Notes under the pieces: model-generated
What the model was told of the DNA's origin: nothing
Databases searched by the model: none
Seen by the model: the letters and a program-made list of their open reading frames with translations, nothing else
Program-made: the position numbers and the translations under genes
Part shown: positions 1 through 7,675 of the stretch, one piece after another
Numbering within the stretch: the first letter of the stretch is position 1
Layout of the letters: every line of letters starts with the position of its first letter
Origin: JBCDCU01 sp039180865
Lineage (GTDB): Bacteria > Pseudomonadota > Alphaproteobacteria > Rhizobiales > JACESI01
Direction: 5' to 3'
Assembly: GCA_039180865.1 (NCBI GenBank)
Contig: JBCDCZ010000011.1
Location: forward strand, 1-32,746
DNA: 32,746 nucleotides

Positions 1-300
1 AAGGACCGGACCACTTTGTGGGATGAAGGATGCGGTGAGCTTACGGTGGTCGATCTGATCGATTCGAGTGCGCGCCACTTCATGACCTGGCTCAATACCT
101 GGGAAGAAGACGGCTTCACGCCGGTCCTTTCGCAGATTGACGGGCGGATGGAGAAAGAGCACGCGCTTTCCTTCGAAGGCAAAAGCGGAACGTTTCTCGG
201 GATGGACGAGAACGCAAATCTCATTTTGAAGCTCGATCAGGGAACGGATCTGGTTCCGGTTTCTGAAGCGCTGGATACACACATGGAGGCCTTTGTCTGA
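1..300 (+). CDS. Biotin/lipoate protein ligase-like protein, C-terminal part (DUF4444-like), partial at 5' end
   Basis: The reading frame is open from the first base, so this is the last 99 residues of a gene that begins outside the window. An internal TTG at 16 is not a convincing start because the frame is coding-like before it. The fragment has a W-D-E-G-G-like start, a segment R-H-F-M-T-W-L followed by W-E-E-D-G-F, and a beta-rich end. This resembles the C-terminal region (DUF4444) that follows the catalytic domain in an alphaproteobacterial branch of biotin/lipoate A/B ligases. The catalytic domain is not visible, so activity cannot be judged. The TGA stop directly abuts the ATG of the next gene, implying one operon with the DUF6505 and DUF6352 genes. 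The family call is from recall of similar gene neighbourhoods and is moderately secure. Confidence 0.6.
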   Translation, partial: KDRTTLWDEGCGELTVVDLIDSSARHFMTWLNTWEEDGFTPVLSQIDGRMEKEHALSFEGKSGTFLGMDENANLILKLDQGTDLVPVSEALDTHMEAFV

Positions 301-783
301 ATGAAGCTCTTTAAGACGATTCATTTCGATCAGTCGGATGCTAATGTCTATGAGACAGTTGCAGGATCTGACGAATGGGCGGTTTCCGGCGCATTCGCGT
401 TCTCGAACGCATCTCCCGAAACCCTTTCCGGGAAGGCGAAGCAGGCGTTCTCGAACGGGTTCCTCTCTCTAGAGGGCTTTGGGCGTGCAACCTTTGTGAC
501 GATTGCGCAAATCACACGCGACGAAGAACGCGCTCTGGTCGATAAACTCAGCCAGCATTTCGTCGACCATTACGGCGCACCGGATCTGAGAGCAGCAAAG
601 CCTGCCGCCCAGGCGGAGCTTGAATTTGCGCGCAGTACATGCGCTGGAGAGCCGGTCAATACGGTCTTTACCGTGCGCCGCCATCTCGACGATGACGGTA
701 ACATCAAAGAAGAATACCGGATCGTGACACCACCGACCGACACGACGCACACCAAAGTCTGGGATATCGTTGAAGATGAGTGA
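301..783 (+). CDS. DUF6505 family protein
   Basis: This 160-residue soluble protein has no signal peptide or membrane segment. The ATG follows the previous stop without any gap, and a GGAGG about 12 bases upstream lies inside the preceding gene. It begins with a beta-like segment (LFKTIHFDQSD) and has A-F-S-N-G-F-L-S-L-E-G-F-G-R in the middle. This matches my memory of DUF6505, a family found next to DUF6352 and biotin/lipoate-ligase-like genes. No catalytic motif is evident. Two cysteines cannot be tied to a role. The following gene starts before this one ends (ATG at 776), so the two are translationally coupled. Function is unknown; I infer an accessory role for a redox enzyme from context only. 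Confidence 0.6.
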   Translation: MKLFKTIHFDQSDANVYETVAGSDEWAVSGAFAFSNASPETLSGKAKQAFSNGFLSLEGFGRATFVTIAQITRDEERALVDKLSQHFVDHYGAPDLRAAKPAAQAELEFARSTCAGEPVNTVFTVRRHLDDDGNIKEEYRIVTPPTDTTHTKVWDIVEDE

Positions 784-1810
784 GCCCATCACGATCGAGC
801 GCAATGCTTTCTGGAAGTCGTCCGGCTTTCATCTCGTCGAACGCAATGCCGATGGCTATATGGCTGTTACGGCTGATTTTATGCGCGCCTATTATACGCG
901 CCCGGAAATCCACCCGGTTGAAGACTCCTGCGAGAACGAACATCGCCTTTTTGAAAGACTGATGGCTGATCCTTTCGCAACCGTCAGCGAAGGTGATCTC
1001 GATGCAATCGCGGACAAGGATGCCCAAGGCAATTATCGTGTCATCCTCGATTACAGAGCCCGTCTCATGCAGAGCGGTACGATCGAAGGCGCTTATTTAA
1101 GCCTGTTTCAGGACGGTAAAACGATCACGATCCCGCCGCTCTTCATCGATCAGTTGGCGCATCTCGTCATGCGCAATGTCATGGATGGAACCGAAGATCC
1201 AATGCAATTGCGGGCAGCCGAGATTTTTTTCCGCGACCAAAAAGTAACGACAGATGAAGGTCAGTTGATCTTTGCCGACGCCGAGATCGTTGAGATGCGT
1301 CAGAAGGACGGTGGCTTCGGCGGGCTTGGAGCCCTTGTCGCCGAAGCAGGCACGCCATTGCGCGACGTCACGCTCGACATCATAACATTGGAGAATGCGC
1401 ACCTTTATTGGACGCGGTCGGATCGTTTCGACATGGCGGTTGATTTCCGTTTCACAGAGCCAGCAAACGACGCCTTTGCTCGCGTGGTTGAAAAATTTGT
1501 GCGCCATTTTTTCAGGATAGAGGTGCAGGTTCAGCCCCTCCAGAGCATCAAAGACACTTCATGGCGTTATCACATTGGCCTTGATGCAACTGCAAGTTCC
1601 TTTTTGAATGCTCTCTACGAAGGTGATTTTGATTTCGACCAAGAACAAAGCCCCATTGCAGGGCTTTTTCAGCTAACCTTTGTTGAGCTGGCCAATGCGG
1701 CTGAAGGGCTGGATGGAAAACCGGTTTATCTTGGACTTGCCGTCAACAGCGGCAATGAGGTTAAGATGAAGCCACAGAATTTGCTCACTAATTTGCCAAT
1801 CAGGCGTTAG
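776..1810 (+). CDS. DUF6352 family protein
   Basis: This is a 344-residue soluble protein. I chose the ATG at 776, which overlaps the end of the DUF6505 gene by 8 bases. A TTG two codons upstream is less likely. The N-terminus (F-W-K-S-S-G-F-H-L-V-E-R, then A-Y-Y-T-R-P-E followed by N-E-H-R-L-F-E-R-L) is characteristic of DUF6352. The remainder has alternating acidic and aromatic stretches, including a DFRF segment around residue 220, with no cofactor motif and no cysteine cluster. In related genomes, as I recall, this family sits between DUF6505 and Fe-S protein/DUF3305/DUF3306 genes, as here. The molecular role is unknown. The family call is fairly confident; a role in maturing or supporting a Mo/W oxidoreductase is inference. 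Confidence 0.65.
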   Translation: MSEPITIERNAFWKSSGFHLVERNADGYMAVTADFMRAYYTRPEIHPVEDSCENEHRLFERLMADPFATVSEGDLDAIADKDAQGNYRVILDYRARLMQSGTIEGAYLSLFQDGKTITIPPLFIDQLAHLVMRNVMDGTEDPMQLRAAEIFFRDQKVTTDEGQLIFADAEIVEMRQKDGGFGGLGALVAEAGTPLRDVTLDIITLENAHLYWTRSDRFDMAVDFRFTEPANDAFARVVEKFVRHFFRIEVQVQPLQSIKDTSWRYHIGLDATASSFLNALYEGDFDFDQEQSPIAGLFQLTFVELANAAEGLDGKPVYLGLAVNSGNEVKMKPQNLLTNLPIRR

Positions 1811-1833
1811 AAGAGCCTGAGGAGGAGACATAC

Positions 1834-2163
1834 ATGGAGACGTCACAAAGCTTCATTCATTCACCGGCTGCGCGCCTCATAGCCGCTGTGTTCGGGATTG
1901 GCTGTTTTGCGATTTTGTTCACGGTTTGGGGCGAGGATATCAACCAGGAAATCAAGTCGTTTACGGACGGCCAGCCAACCGAACTCGTCGCACCGATCAA
2001 TGTTGAACGGGTGCAAGAAGAAAATGCAGCGCTACAAGCCTGCCTTGAAGAAAGGCTCGGACACGTGACCCAAATGATGGCAGATGGCGTGATCACCGAT
2101 AAGCAGGGCGAATCGTTTTCAGCTCGCGCGCGCGCCCTCTGCATAGAGCAGCACCAAAGCTGA
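1834..2163 (+). CDS. Small single-pass membrane protein of unknown function
   Basis: This 109-residue protein starts 23 bases after the DUF6352 gene and has a strong ribosome site (GAGGAGGAG) about 7 bases before the ATG. One hydrophobic segment at about residues 12-30 (AARLIAAVFGIGCFAILFTVW) is followed by a hydrophilic domain, presumably periplasmic. That domain has an alpha-helical, coiled-coil-like stretch (VQEENAALQACLEERLG) and three cysteines, two of them in the soluble part (ALQAC and ALCIE). The pair could form a disulfide. I do not recognise the family. It is the last gene of the + strand operon, followed by a hairpin at 2228-2252. The good ribosome site and operon position argue that it is a real gene. 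Confidence 0.65.
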   Translation: METSQSFIHSPAARLIAAVFGIGCFAILFTVWGEDINQEIKSFTDGQPTELVAPINVERVQEENAALQACLEERLGHVTQMMADGVITDKQGESFSARARALCIEQHQS

Positions 2164-2227
2164 GTTCGAGACGCGAGAATCGTTAGCTGAAGCGCGATTG
2201 CAAACCGATTGATACGAATAGCCTAAC

Positions 2228-2252
2228 GGACGACGGCTCCATACCGTCGTCC
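2228..2252. terminator. Perfect 9-bp hairpin between convergent genes
   Basis: GGACGACGG (2228-2236) pairs perfectly with CCGTCGTCC (2244-2252) across a 7-base loop. It lies between the stop of the small membrane protein gene and the stop of the Fe-S protein gene on the opposite strand, where a bidirectional terminator is expected. There is no run of T on either side, so it may need Rho or act mainly to stabilise 3' ends. Confidence 0.6.
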
Positions 2253-2264
2253 AAGACACTTTAT

Positions 2265-4292
2265 CTAATTCATCAGGAAGTCATCGATCGACAACGATTT
2301 CTTTTCGCTTTCGATGTAGTCATCAGTGGTACGCGGACGCGGCCTTTCGCCAACTGCAAACGGATCACGCCCGCCCGACGCTTGAGCTTCAATCCGGCAA
2401 TCACCGCACATTTTAAGAAGTTCAGCGCGCTCATCGCCTTCGAACATCCAGTGTTTTCCGGCAAGCTTTTCGCTCACCCTTTCGATTGTCGATTTGGTTG
2501 CGAAGGGGGTCCCACATGAAATGCACTCGAAGGGCTCTTCTTCATAAAGCGTGATTGGCTGCATGGCCGCCGGCGTCCAGTCGAGACGCGGCTCGAGACT
2601 GAGAGCATTTTCCGGGCATGTCTTCACGCAGAGTGAACACTGCACGCAAGCCTGCTCGGTGAAGCGCAATCGTGGTTCGCCCGGCGTATCATGCATTGCG
2701 TCCGCCGGACATGCCGAAACGCATGACATGCATAACGTGCAGGCTTCCTGATCGATCATAACCCGTCCGTAAGGCGCATTGGTCGGAAGCGCAATTGGTG
2801 CTGACGCCCCGCTTTCCCTGGCAAGTTCCGTGATCGCCATGCGCGTGATTGTCCGTTTGCCACCGCTTGCTTCAAATCTATGTGGCTTTCGGCTTTGCAG
2901 CGACAGACCGTAGAGCTGTGTCTCCAAGGCATCCGGATCGGGATCCTGCGTTATCACAATTTCTCCGCTTGTCCCAAGGCCGGACAGGATCGCACGCGCC
3001 AGTTCCGCCTCGCTTTCAAGACCTGCCACCTCGTCGGCTTTTTTGGGATCCGTGAGAACAACGAGCGCGCTAAATCCAGCGACGAAGGCCGCCATCATTT
3101 CGGTATGACCGAAGACGGTTGGCGAATGGACCAGAAACGGGATCGTATTCGCCGGGAGCCCTTGGCCGAAACGAGCGCTCGCCGTAATCAAAGGATCGCC
3201 GAAGGCTTCGTCGTGGATAAGGAGTACGGGTTTGCCTCCCCCTGCCCGCACAAACGTCTCCGATAGCGTGAACAGGCGTTCAAGCATTTCGGACCGACCA
3301 GGATAGGCATAGGAAACGGCACCGGTCGGACAAACCGCGTGACACGAACCGCACCCGCCACAGATCGCGGTATCGTAATGAACAAGATCACCGTCTGGAG
3401 AGATCGCGCCTGCCGGACACACATCGAGACATTTCGAGCAGCCGGTTTTCATATTTCTTGAATGGGCGCAGATCGACGGATCGTAATTCACGTAGATCGG
3501 TTTTTCGAATTCACCGACGAGATCACCGAGATCAAAGATCGCGCGCATGACGGCTGCAGGATCGCCCGGATCAACCCGGACATATCCGTCCCGCTTGTGG
3601 TGACCGGTAACGAGCGGCACACCACCGCTCAGATCAAGAACCAAACTACACCGCGACTTAGCACCGTCCTTGGCCATGACGAATTCTGGCCCGGACCGTG
3701 AGGACGGAAGCATTGGCGCGTATTCGTCGACGACCACATCGAACCCGCCCATAGAACCGGAGACGCTTTTTAGGCGGCCCTTGAAAATAGGGAAATCCAA
3801 AACGCTCGGCAGGAGGACATCGCTCGCGCTTTCCAGAACCAATGTAACTGAGAGGCGCGGAGACAAAAGTTTTGCAGCTTCAAGCGCTTCCTGTCCCCGA
3901 CCGTAGATCAAGCACAGCCCATCGGAAGTTATTGAGCGCAATCGTGGTGGTTCCACCACATGCATCGCCTCGGCGATCAGCGCCGCTATTTTTTCGTTCG
4001 CCCCCTTTCGTTCCGAGGTCCAGCCAGCGCGCTCACGAATGTTTGTGAACTCGGTGCTCGCGGTAAAACCGTTTTCGTCCACGAGTTCTGAAAAAAGCGG
4101 GGCTTCCTGCGTGCACGCGACGATTAAGCGTCCCTGTTCAGTAGCTGCGTCCTGAAACGCTGCAAGATCGCGACGGCAGAGATTCGTGTGGACCTTTAAA
4201 TTCCCAAGATCGAGCGCTTCACCGATCGCGCCTCCGTCCAGCGCCATGGATCCTTCGCAATTGCAGATCATGACGCGCGGTGTGTCTGACAT
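2265..4292 (-). CDS. Multi-cluster 4Fe-4S ferredoxin-like protein
   Basis: This 675-residue soluble Fe-S protein starts at the ATG at 4292, which has GGAGG 6 bases upstream; an in-frame start 12 codons earlier has no such site. The N-terminal part has C10-x-C12, C39 and C60, reminiscent of HdrA-type proteins, followed by an alpha/beta region. Two 4Fe-4S motifs follow: C275/C285/C288/C292, with widened first spacing, and C311-x2-C314-x2-C317-x3-C321-P. A linker domain leads to a classic 2x[4Fe-4S] ferredoxin pair (C518/521/524/528 and C549/552/555/559). Near the end, C590-x2-C593 and C629-x2-C632 look like a zinc ribbon or rubredoxin-like knuckle. It is probably an electron-transfer hub. In related genomes such proteins are called 4Fe-4S ferredoxins and lie beside DUF3305/DUF3306. 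Its partner is unknown and I see no membrane segment. Confidence 0.8.
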   Translation of the reverse strand: MSDTPRVMICNCEGSMALDGGAIGEALDLGNLKVHTNLCRRDLAAFQDAATEQGRLIVACTQEAPLFSELVDENGFTASTEFTNIRERAGWTSERKGANEKIAALIAEAMHVVEPPRLRSITSDGLCLIYGRGQEALEAAKLLSPRLSVTLVLESASDVLLPSVLDFPIFKGRLKSVSGSMGGFDVVVDEYAPMLPSSRSGPEFVMAKDGAKSRCSLVLDLSGGVPLVTGHHKRDGYVRVDPGDPAAVMRAIFDLGDLVGEFEKPIYVNYDPSICAHSRNMKTGCSKCLDVCPAGAISPDGDLVHYDTAICGGCGSCHAVCPTGAVSYAYPGRSEMLERLFTLSETFVRAGGGKPVLLIHDEAFGDPLITASARFGQGLPANTIPFLVHSPTVFGHTEMMAAFVAGFSALVVLTDPKKADEVAGLESEAELARAILSGLGTSGEIVITQDPDPDALETQLYGLSLQSRKPHRFEASGGKRTITRMAITELARESGASAPIALPTNAPYGRVMIDQEACTLCMSCVSACPADAMHDTPGEPRLRFTEQACVQCSLCVKTCPENALSLEPRLDWTPAAMQPITLYEEEPFECISCGTPFATKSTIERVSEKLAGKHWMFEGDERAELLKMCGDCRIEAQASGGRDPFAVGERPRPRTTDDYIESEKKSLSIDDFLMN

Positions 4293-4529
4293 GTATTCCT
4301 CCAGGTTCCCAGACGGGAACGCCTCCAAACTCCCCTTGAAGGACTACAAAACCAGAAGTTCGCGCAATACGCAATTACCCTAGGCGAGGGTCGCAGAATT
4401 TGCGGCGTAGGGAAGCACCCGAAATTGTGTGGTATTGGGCCCTGTTTAGCGTTCTAAGGCGTGAATGTGATGACATTCCGAAAAGGCGCCGTTATGATCT
4501 ACGTGTTGTTCGGGAGGGTACGACACGTG
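4293..4529. promoter_or_regulatory. Divergent intergenic region between Fe-S protein gene and DUF3305 gene
   Basis: These 237 bases separate two divergent genes and must hold promoters for both. I found no FNR, NarL or ModE-like site by eye and no clear -35/-10 pair. The only confident elements are the ribosome sites at the edges: GGAGG for the Fe-S gene, and GGAGGG at 4512-4517 for the DUF3305 gene. Confidence 0.5.
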
Positions 4530-5099
4530 ATGGATCAGTCTTTCGAGGCGGTCGATGAGATTATTGCGCGCCGGGAAATCGCGATTCCTGTTGGTGTGAT
4601 CATCGAGCGGCGTCAATCAAAACATCCCTGGGGCTCAGATATCTGGAAATCCGTCGAGATCCTTCCAGGCGCTGGTCCCGTCGATGAATGGATTACGATA
4701 TCGGAAGGCGAGGATTACGCCCGCTTCCATGCGGAGACCGTGGCGCTTGTGCTGCATCGCAAGGAAACGGAAGCTTTGAAGCTCAACATCACGAGCGGTG
4801 ATCCGCACATTTATGTTGTGTTGCGCGAGAACGAGGAAGACGCCGATGGGAAACGGCCCTACCTCGTCCATTTAGTTACGGCTTCTTCCTATGATGCCCA
4901 GGACTATCTCGACACGTCTGAAGAAGTCATTGACCGGCTCCCTATGCCCCAATCCCTCTTTGAATGGATCCGCGCTTTCGTTGCGGAACACCACGTGGAA
5001 GAGACATTCAAAAAGCGCAAACGCGACAAGTTGAACATCGAAGAGGAAAAGTTCGGCAAGGAACCGATTTTCGCAAAGCGTGAAGGATACCGGCGGTGA
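4530..5099 (+). CDS. DUF3305 domain-containing protein
   Basis: This is a soluble protein of about 189 residues. I chose the ATG at 4530; GTG at 4527 is equally placed behind the GGAGGG at 4512-4517. The frame is open further up to 4461, but that extension is not typical of the family. The IPVGVIIERR segment, then W-x4-W-K-S-V-E-I-L-P-G, the proline/methionine segment PMPQSLFEWIRAFVAEHHVEE and the C-terminal K-K-R-K-R-D-K are hallmarks of DUF3305. The family occurs with DUF3306, a 4Fe-4S protein, TorD-like chaperones and formate dehydrogenase genes in alpha- and betaproteobacteria. No biochemical role is established that I know of. The last four bases overlap the next start (GTGA). Confidence 0.8.
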   Translation: MDQSFEAVDEIIARREIAIPVGVIIERRQSKHPWGSDIWKSVEILPGAGPVDEWITISEGEDYARFHAETVALVLHRKETEALKLNITSGDPHIYVVLRENEEDADGKRPYLVHLVTASSYDAQDYLDTSEEVIDRLPMPQSLFEWIRAFVAEHHVEETFKKRKRDKLNIEEEKFGKEPIFAKREGYRR

Positions 5100-5800
5100 G
5101 TAGCGATCGCGATGAAGCGCGCAACGGAGGCTTTTTCTCACGTTGGTCCGACCGTAAGCGCGCCGTCGCAGCCGGTGAAGCGGTTGCGGAAGACGCGCCC
5201 GGCCTTGCGGTTGAAACGCCCGCTGACACTGTTCCGGTGACCGAAGAACTGACAGCTGAAAGGCGCGAGGAACTCGAACAAAATCGCCTTGCGGCAGAGG
5301 CAATCGATATCGACAGCCTCGACTACACGTCGGACTACTCCGCGTTTTTTAAGGATGGCGTTCCGACCATGTTGCGGCAGAAAGCGCTCAAGGTTTTATG
5401 GCGTTCAAACCCGATCCTCGCCAATGTGGATGGGCTTTGCGACTACGACGAGAATTTCGGAGATCCCTCGCTTATCCTGACGAAATTTGAGTCGGCCTAC
5501 AAGATCGGGAAAGGCTATCTCACCGACGAGGATGACGAGGCAACAGAGGACGAAGTAGTTGCTTCCGATGACGAATCGGAGCCAATAGAAACTTCGGATG
5601 CCACTGCGCGCAGCCCTGAAACCTCGGTGAGCAATACCGAAGATCAAGTAGATGACGAGGCGCCGGATCCGACGACTGTGGCCGCCAACGAGCAGAACGC
5701 GCCCGATCTCAAACCCGATCTAGCCGAGGCAATCCCAGCGGAAGAGCTTCCAGAACGCCCACGCGTTTCGCTCCGCCGACGCATTCAATTCGAAGTGTAA
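5096..5800 (+). CDS. DUF3306 domain-containing protein
   Basis: This 234-residue hydrophilic protein starts at a GTG overlapping the DUF3305 stop by 4 bases, so the pair is translationally coupled. The N-terminal G-F-F-S-R-W-S-D-R-K-R motif is the DUF3306 signature. The core around residues 65-135 (S-L-D-Y-T-S-D-Y-S-A-F-F, then L-W-R-S-N-P-I-L-A-N-V-D-G-L-x-D-Y-D) is also typical. The last 90 residues are strongly acidic and low in complexity, probably disordered. No membrane segment or cofactor motif is seen. The family accompanies formate dehydrogenase-type clusters. Function is unknown; a chaperone or maturation role is an inference from neighbours. Confidence 0.8.
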   Translation: MSSDRDEARNGGFFSRWSDRKRAVAAGEAVAEDAPGLAVETPADTVPVTEELTAERREELEQNRLAAEAIDIDSLDYTSDYSAFFKDGVPTMLRQKALKVLWRSNPILANVDGLCDYDENFGDPSLILTKFESAYKIGKGYLTDEDDEATEDEVVASDDESEPIETSDATARSPETSVSNTEDQVDDEAPDPTTVAANEQNAPDLKPDLAEAIPAEELPERPRVSLRRRIQFEV

Positions 5801-5830
5801 GCTCACGCCTTCCGAACCGATTTTGACGGG

Positions 5831-6121
5831 TCAGTTCGACGGATCCGCGAGGTGATTGCGGAGCATCTCCGCATAGTTTTTCGTCATGTCTTCAACGAAT
5901 TTTTCCTGATCGTCCACTTCTACGACATTCTTCGCGACATGGGCGTTGTACCGCGCCGCCGCATAAAGAAACGCCATATGGAGATCGGTTGCCTGAACCT
6001 TCTGGTTGTGACGGTTCGCAACGTCGATAAAGCTATCCGCAATTCTTAGAAAGGCCTGCGTATCCAGGCGACCCTCGGCGCGCGCCGCGCGCCGTTCATC
6101 TCTGTTACCTTCAGCTGTCAT
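5831..6121 (-). CDS. DUF3144-like small protein
   Basis: This 96-residue soluble protein has its ATG overlapping the tupA stop (ATGA), so it is the distal gene of the tungstate transporter operon. The segments F-I-D-V-A-N-R-H-N, A-A-A-R-Y-N-A-H-V-A and Y-A-E-M-L-R-N-H-L match my recollection of DUF3144, a small helical family of unknown function. The first 20 residues are charged and possibly disordered. No metal-binding motif stands out. Coupling to tupA suggests, without proving, a link to tungsten or oxyanion homeostasis. It ends 30 bases from the convergent DUF3306 gene, and I see no terminator between them. Confidence 0.6.
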   Translation of the reverse strand: MTAEGNRDERRAARAEGRLDTQAFLRIADSFIDVANRHNQKVQATDLHMAFLYAAARYNAHVAKNVVEVDDQEKFVEDMTKNYAEMLRNHLADPSN

Positions 6122-6945
6122 GACTGGTTCAATGGTTTGGCGTTGGGGACGAAAAGTGTTTCGCCGCTGATTTCATATGCACCGATGAGCGCTTGCGCAC
6201 GCTCGCTCACGAGCCAGCTTTCCAGCCGCTCGGCGAGGTCATATTTCACATGGGGATGGCGCTCTTTATTCAGCATCAGGAGCGCGTATTGATTGAACAG
6301 GTTTGGATCGCCTGCATAGACAAGATCCAAACCGGCCTTATTCTTGAAATTGAGCCATGATGCGCGGTCAGACAGGATGTACGCGTCCATGCCGACTGCA
6401 ATGTTAAGCGCTGCGCCCATGCCGGCACCAACTTCCCGGTACCAGGCGCTGTCGAAGTTTTCAGGCGCAAGACCGGCGCCCTTCCAGAGCGAGACCTCGC
6501 GCTTATGCGTACCGCTATCGTCGCCGCGCGATACGAACGAGGCCTTTTTATCCGCGATCTGCTTCATGGCTTCAGCTGCATTGCCAGCCTCAGAAAGGTT
6601 CGCCGGATCCGCTTTCGGCCCGATGAAAACGAAATCATTGTACATGATCTCAGTTCGACGGATCCCGAAACCCTCTTCGATAAACTTCTCTTCGGCTTTC
6701 CTCGAATGGACGAGAACCACGTCAACGTCGCCCTGTCGGCCAAGTTTCAGGGCCTGCCCGGTTCCAACCACCAGGAGTTGAACCTCAAGACCCAGATCCT
6801 TCTCAATTTCCGGTAGAAGCACATCCGATAAGCCGGAATTGTGAAAACTTGTTGTCACCGCCATGCGGATTGTATCGGCGCTTGCCGCACTTGCGAGCAT
6901 CGCAAGGCCGAAAACCGCCACAAGGCATTTCAAGAGATATTTCAT
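6118..6945 (-). CDS. tupA: Tungstate ABC transporter substrate-binding protein TupA
   Basis: This 275-residue periplasmic binding protein starts at the ATG at 6945 behind a strong GGGGAGGTCAT; the frame extends upstream without support. Residues 1-23 form a signal peptide ending A-S-A. The mature part begins with T-I-R-M-A-V-T-T-S and continues N-S-G-L-S-D-V-L-L-P. Family-specific segments are V-V-G-T-G-Q-A-L-K-L-G, G-D-V-D-V-V-L-V-H and M-Y-N-D-F-V-F-I-G-P. TupA proteins bind tungstate with strong preference over molybdate through the TTS and SGL segments near the N-terminus. This one has T31-T32-S33 and S37-G38-L39 but V in place of the usual first threonine. It follows tupC by 13 bases and overlaps the DUF3144 gene. 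Affinity for W versus Mo is not decidable from sequence alone. Confidence 0.9.
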   Translation of the reverse strand: MKYLLKCLVAVFGLAMLASAASADTIRMAVTTSFHNSGLSDVLLPEIEKDLGLEVQLLVVGTGQALKLGRQGDVDVVLVHSRKAEEKFIEEGFGIRRTEIMYNDFVFIGPKADPANLSEAGNAAEAMKQIADKKASFVSRGDDSGTHKREVSLWKGAGLAPENFDSAWYREVGAGMGAALNIAVGMDAYILSDRASWLNFKNKAGLDLVYAGDPNLFNQYALLMLNKERHPHVKYDLAERLESWLVSERAQALIGAYEISGETLFVPNAKPLNQS

Positions 6946-6958
6946 ATGACCTCCCCGT

Positions 6959-7675
6959 TCATATGATTTCACCGTTGATAAAACGGTGCGCGGCCTCACT
7001 TTGCGGTTTCGCGAAGAAAGCTGCAGCATCCGTTTTTTCAACTAGTTTGCCGTGGTGCAAGAAAAATATGCATGCGGCAAGTCGGCGCGCCTGTCCCATA
7101 TCATGGGTGGTCATGATGATTTCGACACCATCTTCGGCGGCTTTCATGATGAGGTTTTCGATATCGCGGGTGGCGCTGCCGTCAAGGCTTGCGGTCGGTT
7201 CGTCGAGGATGAGGAGTTCGGGTTTCGTAATGAGCGCACGGCCGATGGCAAGCTTTTGCGTTTCCCCGCCTGAAAGAAATGTGGCCCGCGTTTCAGTGCT
7301 TTCTGAAAGCCCTACGGCGTCCAAGGCCGCTTCAGCCTGACTTCGGGCCTCGCCTCGCGAAACGCCATGTAATCTCAGCGGATACATCATGTTTTCGAGT
7401 GCGGAGCGAGCGAGCATGATCGGTTTTTGAAAGACAAAGCTCTGTCTGCGATAGGCCTCACGGAGCTCACATGATCCGTAGCTCACGTGACCGGCGCGCG
7501 CACGTTCAAGACCATGAATGAGACGAAGAAGCGTTGTCTTCCCGGCGCCGTTCGGTCCGATCACGATATGCGGTCCGCCTTTATCAAAAGACGCAGTTAC
7601 CGGGCCGATAAGCCGCTTGCCACGCTTCTGGACAATCGCTTCCTCAACGCCCACCGGAAAAAGGGTCGCTACCAT
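6959..7675 (-). CDS. tupC: Tungstate ABC transporter ATP-binding protein TupC
   Basis: This 238-residue ABC ATPase has Walker A (G-P-N-G-A-G-K-T-T, about residue 39), a Q-loop with V-F-Q-K-P, the signature L-S-G-G-E-T-Q-K-L-A, Walker B (L-L-I-L-D-E-P) with the D-loop T-A-S-L-D, and the switch histidine in T-T-H-D. It lacks the C-terminal TOBE/MOP domain of ModC, which fits TupC. The start overlaps the tupB stop by 7 bases, showing translational coupling. It powers tungstate import with TupB at the inner face of the cytoplasmic membrane. Confidence 0.88.
   Translation of the reverse strand: MVATLFPVGVEEAIVQKRGKRLIGPVTASFDKGGPHIVIGPNGAGKTTLLRLIHGLERARAGHVSYGSCELREAYRRQSFVFQKPIMLARSALENMMYPLRLHGVSRGEARSQAEAALDAVGLSESTETRATFLSGGETQKLAIGRALITKPELLILDEPTASLDGSATRDIENLIMKAAEDGVEIIMTTHDMGQARRLAACIFFLHHGKLVEKTDAAAFFAKPQSEAAHRFINGEII

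Noticed and set aside
4461..4529. Longer N-terminus for the DUF3305 protein
   Set aside because: The extension lies upstream of the GGAGGG ribosome site and is not family-like.
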